Positions 34,301 through 42,889 of a stretch of DNA of 46,595 nt are shown here, one piece after another. Under the pieces are notes generated by a model. It saw only the letters and a program-made list of their open reading frames with translations, had not been told where the DNA came from and did not search any database. Numbering within the stretch: the stretch's first letter is position 1; the number at the start of each line of letters is the position of its first letter. Both the position numbers and the translations under genes were made by a program. The DNA is from Gonium pectorale (Eukaryota > Chlorophyta > Chlorophyceae > Chlamydomonadales > Volvocaceae), in contig LSYV01000013.1 of the NCBI GenBank assembly GCA_001584585.1, positions 1,970,736 through 2,017,330 of the forward strand. The letters are read 5' to 3'.

Positions 34301-37300
34301 CCGCCCTGCCGCCCGCCCCCACCACCCGCCTACCCGTGCTCTGTCGTCCGCAGAGGTGGCCCACTCGAACCCGGATCCGCCGTACTCGCGGGCCAGCGAC
34401 CCCACCAGCTCGGCCTGCTCCTCCACCGCGGCGGGTGAGCCGTGGAACTCTGGGGGCAACAACGGGGCGGCGGCGGCGGCGGCGGCGCGGGTCAGAGGCC
34501 AAAGGACGCACGGCTGACATCCGTTCGTCCTCCGGCGATGGTCTTTTGGACGCACCCACTCCCGCCTCACGTGGGGCATTTACGGCCGGGCGCTCGTGCG
34601 ACGGGGATGACGCGCCGGCTCACGGATGGTGCATAATCTCTGACAAGGCTGTGGCCCACGGCGGCTATTACATCGATCGTGCCTGCAGCGCAGCCCGCTT
34701 ACCGAAGAACAGGGTGGTGGCGGGCGTGAATGACGTCCCCGAGTACTTGTTCACCGCCTGGAGGAAACGGGGCAGGGAGGCAACGGGCGCGGTGGGGGTC
34801 AGGGAGGGAGGCGGGTCAGGCGACCCTTACTTGCCAAGCCCCACCTTATTAAAACCGAGCGGGGTCCAGCACGCACCCCAACGCCGGCCACCAGTGGGGT
34901 CGGCGACTCGGCGACTCGGCGACTCACTAAACCACTAACCCAGTAACCCAATAACCTAGTGGCCCAATAACGCAGCAGCAAAGGACATTGCGCCAGAAGC
35001 CCAGAAGCAAGCATCCCATGACGCGTGTGGCTGGGCCAGCCGCGCAGCTGCATGCAACCCGGCACCCCATCAATCCGCTGGCTAGGATTTCTCGAGCCAG
35101 AAGCCCAGGAGCAAGTAAGATCCAATGACGCTTCTGACCGGCCCCTACGCACCTGGATGCTGAGTGCGTCCAGCAGCTCCACGCGGGCGACCGGCACCCC
35201 GCAGCCCATCAGCGCCACCACGCACTCCACCGCACCGCGGAGGCCGCCCGGGGAGGGGGCGGGGCCGGAGGCGGGGGAAGCGGGGGAGAGAGAGACGGGC
35301 GAGGCGGACGGACAGGAAGAGGAGGAAGAGGAGGAAGAGGAGGAGGACGCGGGGGAGGGGGCCGCAGGGTCGGGGAAGGTGACCACTGCGGCGGCCACTG
35401 CCTCGGGCTGGGGGTGCAGCCGGAGGGCCACCTGAACAGGAGGAGGGGTCGAAGGGAAAGGGGAATGAATAACGACGAGCTGGGCGCCAGCAGCGCATGT
35501 CCCGTCCGAACAAGAGAGGGTGAAGGGCAGCAGGCCGCGGAGGCCGGAGGCGTGCCTTCATTGTGGCACTAGATGAGGAGAGCAGCGCCTCCGGGAATCT
35601 CGGCGACCGGCCCGGAGCTCTTTGCCGATGACTGCCTTGTGAACAGCGGTGTGAGGAGGTCGTACGAAACCGCGCTCCGCCCACCCTGAGCCGACAGCCG
35701 CGCTCCCCGCCCCCCAGCCGTCCACACTCGCTCCCTCCGACAGCCTGCCGCCCAACCGCTCCCACGCACACCCGCCCCCGTGGCCCGCTCTCTCCCCCCT
35801 CATGCAATCCAACCCGGGCACCCCTCCCCTGCACCCCTCCCCTGCACCCCTCCCCTGCACCCCTCCCCTGCACCCCTCCCCTGCACCTCGACCTGGTGCC
35901 AACCTGCAGCCGCGGCCGCCAGGCCTGGAGCCCAGCTCAGGTCCCAACAGCCCCCATAGCCCGGCTGCGCCTCCCGCCCACTGCATTACCGACGGCCCGT
36001 CCCCGAGCCTGCTTGCGTCGTGGTTATGATGCTTTACAACATGTGATAATTTGGCACTTCGTTCCCGCCCCCCGCGCCCAGCCAGCCGCCCTCGCCTCCG
36101 CTCTCCCGCCCCCCGCGCCCAGCCGGCCGGCCCCACCTCGGTTATCACGCCCAGCGTGCCCTCGGAGCCGACCAGCAGGGCTGTCAGGTCGTACCCCGCG
36201 GACGACTTGCGGCACCGCCGGCCCGTGGTCACGATGCGACTGGGGGGTAGAGGGTTGGAAGGCATTCTCAGTAGAGAAGCCCTGGGGCGCATAGGGCTCC
36301 CGACCGATAACAACTGGCTGAGCGCTGAGGGTGGAGGGGAGGGGCCAGGGATGCGACTGGGGGGGAGGCGCGGGAGATTTGAGGCGGGAGGTGGGAGTTC
36401 TGAAAGGGAAATGGGAGTTTCAAAAGGAAGGTGGAAGACGGGAGGGGCCATCCGGCGATGGGAGGTGGAAGCTGGGAGGTGGGGGTGGGGTGGGGAGTGG
36501 GACGTGGCTATGTCAGGTCGCGAAGAGGCGGTGGTACAGGGAGAGGTACAGGGGGTATGCGCTGGGAGAGGAGGGGCTCGGCGGCACGAGGCGAGCGGGC
36601 GCGGAGCCGGCGAGGCGGGGCCGGGGCGCATCCTAGGCGGGTTGGGGGACGGGCTCGGGGTCAGCGTCGGGGAGCGGGCAATAGCATGAGAAAGAAGAAA
36701 GGCCGCAGAATGTAACCGCATTGGGGGACAGAGGACGTGATGTGCGTGGGGTGACCGAGCATGGAAGCGTGACGGCGCCAGACGGGAGGCCAGCGCGCTT
36801 CGCCAGCTCGGCAGCGCCGGCGGAGGCCGTCTGTGACCCCCCCCCCCGTGCGCTTCCAACCCCTCTTCCCGCCCGCCCACCCGCTCCCTCTCCTCCCGCC
36901 CTTGCGTGACCCCCCAACCCCTGCCAGTAGCATAACCCAAATCCCCAGCCCACCCCCGCCCCCGGCCCACACACTCCCAGCCGCGCACCCACACCCACAC
37001 CCGCACCCACACACCCCACACCCACACCCACACCCGCACCCACACCCCCCAACCCCGTGCCTGGAGCATTTGGCCGCTCATCCTCGCACGGATCGGGATG
37101 ACGTGCGCCTCCGGCCTATCCAATGAGGACGCCCTTCAAATTCTCTGACCCCCGAACCCGTGCCCAACCTCCCCGCCGCCGCCTCACCCGTCCGCCAGCA
37201 CCGCCGTGAGGCCGATGACCGCGTCGCGCATGGTGCCGTACCGTACGGCGTTCGTACCGCTGGCGCGCGTGGCGGCCATGCCTCCCAGCGTGGCGTCCGC

Positions 37301-39585
37301 GCCGGGGTCCACCGGGAAGAACAGCCCGCTGTCGCGGAGGTGCGTGTTGAGCTGGGTGCGCGTGACGCCCGCCTGGAGCGCGGGGCGATGGGCAGAGGAG
37401 GAAATTAAGGTGGGCGTGGGGGCGCGCCCCATGCGCAGGGCGCAGGGCGGGCGGCCACGTGCGCTCCGAGGGCTGGCTGGCGGGCGGGCAGCAAATGCAG
37501 CAAATGCAGCAAATGCAGCAAATCCTGGACGTGCGCACGTGACCGCGGCTTGGAGGCCAGGCCAGGATGGCTGCCAGCGTCTCGCCCGCCCGCCCGCCCG
37601 CCCTCCGAGACCCTCAAGCCGCAGCCGGCGGCACACCTGCACCCGGCAGTCCATGTCGCCCTCATGTACGGCAATGATCTTGTTCATGCGGGACAGATTC
37701 AGGCTCACGCCGCCGTACAGGGCGCCCACGTGGCCCTCGATGGACGAGCCGGCGCCGTACGGGATGACGGGCACGTGCTCCGCGGCGCATGCGGACACCA
37801 CCGCCGCCACCTCCTCTGTGCTCTGCAGGGAGTCAACGGGGGTGGGGGGTGTTCAGTTTGTGAAAACACTAGCCGGAAGCCCATGATAGGAACGTGTGTT
37901 GAAATGAAACGACGCATACGACGAGCGTAAGCGCGAAAGTGATGGTGTCGTTGTAGGACCCAGATCCAGAGGTAGTCGAAGGGGTGATGTCCCGAACTTG
38001 TGTGTGAGCGTGCTCGCTCTCGCGGCGAGGGTCCAGCGCACCATAACGTGGGCGAGTGATGGACGGCGCGAGAGTAAAGGGGCAGATGCGCCATCAAGCG
38101 CGCGCCGGGTGCTGCTGGTGCTGCTGGTCGGGATCCACACCGTCAACGGGCTCCAGATCCAGGACCGAGCAGCCGTACATGGCGCGGTGGGCATGATCCG
38201 GGCCGGATCGTGATGCGCGCAACCCGCCATGGCCCAACCAGACCCTGCCTGCTGCGTCGACGAGGAATGGTGTCCCCCTTCAACGACACACGGACACGGG
38301 GTGCCTCGAGCCTTCCTCGCATGCACCTGCCGCCAGCCCGCCCACCTTCCGGCCCGCCTTCCCGCCCGCCTTCCCGCCCGCCCAGCCGCGACGCGCTTAA
38401 CTACCAACAATGCCTAAATCTAACGCGACACGCCAAACTATCAACTGACCAACAAGCGCCCCACCTCGGGGAAGACGACGCAGTCGGGCGGGAGCGGCTC
38501 GTGGTACGACTCGTCCGTGCCGTGCCGTACGAGCATGTCACGGCCGTACGACACCCGGCCGGGCAGCAGCCCCTCGAGCCGCGCTCGGAGGGCGGCGGAG
38601 GGCGAGCGCCGCTGCCTGTATCCATGCTGCGCCGTCCCAGTCCTCGCCTCGGTGCCCGGCCCCGCCGCCGGGCTTCCCTCCATTCCCGTCCCCGACCTGC
38701 CCACCGTCCCCGTATCGGTCGTATCGGCGTCGGCGTCGGCGAGTACTGTGGAGGAGAATGACACCCACCGCGCCACCGCCACCGCCGCGGCCGGCAGCGG
38801 CAGCGAGGGTTGGCGGCAGCGTCGCATGGGCAGGGCGGGGAGGCTAGGGGCGAGGAGGGGGCCGGGCCGCTCAGCGCCCAACGACGGAACCGAGGCGGCG
38901 CGCCGGGCCCCGCGGGTACACTGAGCCGGCTCCCCGCTCCATCCCCTGCTCCAGGTCCGGCCGCGGTCCACCCTGCAAACTATCCTCGCCGCCACCGCTG
39001 CTGCTCCTGCTGCTGCTGGTGCCGCAAGTGCCCCTCTTGAGGGTGGCACGGATGGACGGCCGTACTACGCCGCGGCGGTGGCAGCTGACGGAGTAGCCGA
39101 CCCTGCGACGGCGGCAGCGCCGACGCCGCCGGAGACGGCCATGGCCTTGGGGCGCCGCCGCCGCTCCTCAGGGCGTGGGGTGGCTGCGGAGCGCAGGCGC
39201 GGGGGGCAGCTGCGGGGGCGCAGGGGCTGCTGGCTGGGACAGCGGTCGGAGCTGGCCGACAGCCCAGGTGGGGTAAGGCGTGGGGCGAGGGCTTGGAATA
39301 AGAGGGGTTCCACGCAGAGGATTCGGAGTGGCGGTGATGGGAGCGGCGGGAGCATGGCGTCGGGGGGGAGAGGGAGCTGGCGCAGCCGGGTGGCGGCAGA
39401 GCAGTCCCGTCCGCCACGCCGGGCCCTCGGTCCAGGCTAGGGCACCAGCTGTGGGCCGTCACCGCGCCAGTGAGTCGGAGGGCCCATGGTAGGGACGATT
39501 CAGCAGCGACGGTCGTGGGGGTGCCGAAGCACGCATGCGTTAGACGCGGCAACAAGGCCGAGGCGCGAGGCAGCGCCGAGGTCAT
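31326..39585 (-). CDS. DLD: D-lactate dehydrogenase (cytochrome), FAD-linked, mitochondrial
   Basis: Oxidises D-lactate to pyruvate and passes electrons to cytochrome c or quinone; FAD_binding_4 plus FAD-oxidase_C architecture. Eleven firm minus-strand exons with closing phases: 38465-38745 (upper edge uncertain), 37637-37822, 37188-37372, 36137-36239, 35153-35431, 34703-34757, 34334-34449, 33700-33759, 32895-32976, 32454-32593, 31326-31523 (TAG). Family blocks: [22 protein letters not shown] (FAD pyrophosphate region), [70 protein letters not shown] and [13 protein letters not shown], ending [12 protein letters not shown]. The order matches plant D-LDH (about 570 residues). An extra loop of about 40 residues rich in Ser and Pro interrupts the oxidase_C domain. 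The N-terminus is tentative: exons 39446-39585 (presequence-like start [18 protein letters not shown]), 39069-39209 and 38920-39035 close in phase, but 38465-39035 is also open as a single exon. Confidence 0.9.
33481..33570 (+). repeat. Dispersed repeat, copy A (inverted relative to 37899-37988)
   Basis: About 90 bp, beginning ATCACCCCTTCGACTACCTC, matches the reverse complement of 37899-37988 with six differences by eye. It lies in a D-lactate dehydrogenase intron. Confidence 0.9.
35821..35885. repeat. 13-bp minisatellite, five perfect copies
   Basis: Five perfect units of CCCCTCCCCTGCA in an intron of the D-lactate dehydrogenase gene. Confidence 0.95.
36965..37050. repeat. ACCCAC-type microsatellite
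   Basis: Irregular run of CACACC and CACCCA hexamers in a D-lactate dehydrogenase intron. On the transcribed (minus) strand it reads as G-rich GGGTGT repeats. It is degenerate and not the algal telomere repeat. Confidence 0.85.
37488..37523. repeat. 9-bp tandem repeat, four copies
   Basis: Four perfect units of GCAGCAAAT in a D-lactate dehydrogenase intron. Confidence 0.95.
37899..37988 (-). repeat. Dispersed repeat, copy B
   Basis: Reverse-complement partner of 33481-33570, about 93 percent identical over 90 bp by eye. It lies in another intron of the same gene, so both copies are in one pre-mRNA in opposite orientation, 4.3 kb apart. Confidence 0.9.
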
Positions 39586-40760
39586 GGTACTGCTTTAGTT
39601 GCTAGACTATAAACTGTCAAGGTTAGCAAGCTCGACACCCTTGCAATTCTAGGTGGCCGTCATGTTCACACAAGCTTCTATGCCATATCACCATATGAGG
39701 CTTATCGCTACGGAACCGCTGTGGAAGGGGCGCATGTTTGCGCGACATGCAGGACGCCGTTGTTTCAAACCGTTAGTCGGTTGTACCGTACCCTGTCACA
39801 AGTGCCCATGGTGCCCGACTCTCTGAGGCCGAAGATGCTGCCGCCATAGGAAGGATTGCAAACGCAGTGGACCGCCTAGGCACTAGCATGAACAGCACGG
39901 ACGTCATATGCCGGGTACCCGGGTATCACATTGTACCACTCCCGGCCATATCACTGTGTTAAGGTGTTTGGCGGAGCTGGGAAAAGAGGCACAGTTACCT
40001 AAAGCCGTCACCTTGGGGCCTGGCACGGTCCGGCCACTTAACACGGCCGTACAGGGCATGCCGTACAAGTGGTCTGCAAGTACGAAGTCGTGAACCAACT
40101 ACAGTCAGTCTGCCCATCCAATGCCAATTATGTTCAGTGTGCTTGTATAAGCATATACGAGCGTTTGTGGGCTTGACTGAAGCTTGGCCCAGCCTAAACC
40201 ACAGTGCGGGTCAGGGGAGACCCTGGTGCGGGTCGATGGGTCACAGTGCCAGATGGCTGTGTCCAACCCCCGAAAAAACAAGTAAATTGCACAATTGCAG
40301 CATTCTAAACATTATATGCATGATCACGGGCCTTGGAGTGGTGCAGGCGGCCCTACTCGCGAAAACTTCCTGCTTTTTGCGAGGCGGAGGTCTTATTCAG
40401 CACGCCACACGCAAGTACTTATCCTTCCCAGTATAGGAACCTACGACCGTGTACTTCCCATTTGATTGGGGCTTAAATCGGCCTTCCAGCAGAGCGGCAG
40501 TTTACGACAGTTCGCGGCTATGTGTGCTTTCCTTGCGAAAGAGCCTTATAAGAAAGCTTCTGAGTAGTGTCCAAAAAAGGTTGTACAGCTTTGCAAGGGG
40601 TCTCGTCGCCCCACCACAGCTCATGCACGTCGACATTACAGGAGTGAGCCTTAGGCCCCCAGGTGCACTGATGATACCGTATACTATTTTAAAGGAAGGG
40701 CGGGCCTTTCGGCGCGGACTCAGCCGGTTGGGACACGAACCCTGGAGTGGTACCCGGGTG

Positions 40761-41441
40761 CTGGCAGTCACAAGTTTTGTTGGCATAGCGTTCGTCGGGG
40801 TCGACCAATTGGCGACGAGCGTCCAGGTGACCGCGCAGACTGCAGTGGTGGACTTGAAGCTGACGGCAGCGGCGGCCGGGCTGTCTGCCGACAACAAGGT
40901 GACGAACGCCGAGGTCGAGCAATTGATGGGCAAAGTGGAGCAGATTCTGGAGCGTCTGCCGCACTCGTCGATATGCCGCTGGAAAGCGGTGTTGTTCTGG
41001 TTTCAAGGGGATCGCACGATGCAGCCGAGGGAATAGGGGTTACCGAACGATGAAGGGGATTGCACCGTGCAGCCGAACAGGGGGTTACCGCAAGGTTCCC
41101 CCGAACGCGTGCACTATTGCTATACAAGCGCAGCGCACACGTTCTACGCATGAAGGCCTCTCTGCGCGTGAACGACACGTATGCAACGTCCTCAGGATCA
41201 CCGCCGACACTTCGGACAAAATTGTGCTACCCTTAACTTACTTAGTGCCGCTTCGGCAGCAGACGCTCCAAAATATGCTCCACTTTGCCCATCAATTCCT
41301 CGACCTCGGCGTCGTCACCTTGTGTCGGCAGCCTGCCGTCAGCTTCAAGTCCACCACTGCAGTCTGCGCGGTCACCTGGACGCTCGTCGCCAATTGGTCG
41401 ACCCCGACGAATGCTATGCCAACAAAACTTGTGACTGCCAG
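40761..41441. repeat. Long inverted repeat (candidate hairpin-RNA locus)
   Basis: Arm 1 (40761-40960) and arm 2 (41259-41441) are reverse complements. The outer ~110 bp, beginning CTGGCAGTCACAAGTTTTGT, differ at about one position. Inside that, arm 2 lacks about 18 bp and carries several small changes. The loop is about 298 bp. Both arms encode the same peptide in opposite directions (core VTSFVGIAFVGVDQLATSVQ, then VTAQTAVVDLKLTA), open in the same relative frame in both copies, so a coding exon appears to have been duplicated head to head. A transcript of either strand could fold into a hairpin with over 100 nearly perfect pairs. Expression is not visible from sequence. Confidence 0.9.
41006..41090. 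repeat. Two-copy direct repeat inside the inverted-repeat loop
   Basis: About 40-bp units at 41006-41046 and 41052-41090, each running from AAGGGGAT through GTGCAGCCGA (or ATGCAGCCGA) to GGGGTTACCG, with scattered differences. Confidence 0.8.
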
Positions 41442-41571
41442 GGCTTTCTTCAGGTTGATGGGCCGGGCCCAGCTTGACGTGACTTCAAGGACGTCAGAGA
41501 GAAGGGCCCAAGACTGCTTCATGCCATCCATATGTACAAAGCTATAGCTGCTGCAAACTTTTCGACCGTTG

Positions 41572-41904
41572 GGGTCGACTTTGAAGTGAGGTCCCGTACC
41601 CGATTCCGGAGCACCCCCCCCCCACCCCCAGAGAACTCACAGTGCATTAAGCATGATAGTAGCGGCCATGCCGCAAACCTACCAACTTTTTCTCATTGAG
41701 ATCTTCGCGAGGGCTTCTGTTGCCCATCGTTGGGCGTGAAGAGTCTGGGGACCGCGCGAAATGGAGCGAACGAACTAGCGAGAGAGTGAGCCTTTGACTT
41801 CTTGTATGGTCTTTTTTAGAAGTATTGGATAAATGGCAATATCCCTTGTTATTGGATGGGGGGGCCGGGGGGGGGGTACGGAACCTCACTTCAAAGTCAG
41901 ACCC
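41572..41904. mobile_element. MITE-like element, 333 bp, with ~29-bp terminal inverted repeats
   Basis: Ends 41572-41600 and 41875-41904 are reverse complements: a 24-bp core starting GACTTTGAAGTGAGGT differs at one position, and an outer GGGTC matches after one inserted base. Both ends then run into C-rich tracts on their own strand. No transposase-like frame fits inside, so it would be non-autonomous. I could not see a clear target-site duplication. Confidence 0.75.
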
Positions 41905-42889
41905 AGGGGCGCGCATGCGTAGCTCCGTGTGCCCTTCAGGGCTGTACTAGTCGTACCAAACCGTTATCCGATGATTGCTTCGCACCGTCTGCAAGCACTT
42001 CCTTTCCCAATGAGGCATCGCCACAAAGGCCATGGCCCTTGTGGCAGACGCAGCTGTCAAGAGTGCTTGCTGACCTGGGCCGGGCGGGGGGGGCGCCATA
42101 GACGAAATGCGAGTGGTGGGGTGGGGTAAAGGGTCATAATAGCCATCATAGCCGTCTCTACCCAGCTCCAGCGCCTGGCGCCGAAGCATGGCGTGTCTAG
42201 TGTCCCACAGCACAGACAGCACTCACAGCAGAGGGGAGTCCCCTGGTGTCCCAGACAGCCTTCAAATAGGTCGGCAGCTGGGGCCTCCTTTATAGTTAAA
42301 TTATATGAATTCAGCTTGTGTGCGTATGTTAGGCGGCGGGCAGGTGTACACGTAACGTGGCATCACCCACCGCACGCCGTACGTCGGCATACACACACCG
42401 CTCGATCGCTCGCGGCGGCAGCGCAACTACAGACACGTACATACAGATTACAGACTCCTTATGCAGCCGCAGAGGCTATTGCCCGGTGATCATGCATGGT
42501 CAGGGGCTCAGGGCCCGTTGGGGAAAACCAGCGCTCCTCGCTTTCAGGTCATCATCAGTGGCGTGCGATTGAGCGCAAGCTTAAGAAAGAACCGCCCCGA
42601 TCAAACAATTGCGGTTGCGAACATCTCCCTTGCCCGAGCAGAGGCGCGGGCATGAAAGTACGGGAAGGTACGGTCATATACGGTAAACAACTAGATGCGG
42701 CCCAAGCGTAAAAGTTGGTGAAATTACAGCTTTACAAGGGCTTCAAAAGGCATGGCAGTTACTTAGTTGCAACCAAGGCACGGCCGCACCGTTTCCCAAA
42801 GGGTTTTTGTTCGTTCTACAATTTGAGACTCCACAAAGCTTTGACAATAGCTGAGGCTTCTATACAATCATCGGCTCCTGGCGCAAAGG

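Larger units (their letters stand above)
39586..42889. other. Gene-free, repeat-bearing intergenic region
   Basis: 3.3 kb between two diverging genes with visibly lower GC than the coding parts. It contains the inverted repeat at 40761-41441, a two-copy direct repeat at 41006-41090 and the MITE-like element at 41572-41904, listed separately. From about 42280 to 42889 it is AT-richer and should contain the promoter and 5' UTR of the secreted-protein gene; the left end should hold the promoter of the dehydrogenase. I see no conventional exon, although one arm of the inverted repeat lies in a 195-codon open frame (40449-41036). Confidence 0.5.

Noticed and set aside
36965..37050. CACCC-type repeats considered as interstitial telomere sequence
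   Set aside because: Units are degenerate and lack the T-rich TTTTAGGG pattern of Chlamydomonas telomeres; it is a simple intronic microsatellite.
35558..37123. 521-codon minus-strand open frame in the D-lactate dehydrogenase locus
   Set aside because: It contains the real exon 36137-36239 but otherwise runs through introns full of minisatellites; splice sites bound the exon clearly.
31326..39585. Glycolate dehydrogenase as alternative identity
   Set aside because: That enzyme in algae carries an additional Fe-S domain; none is encoded here, and the C-terminus ends directly after the FAD-oxidase_C motif, as in D-lactate dehydrogenase.
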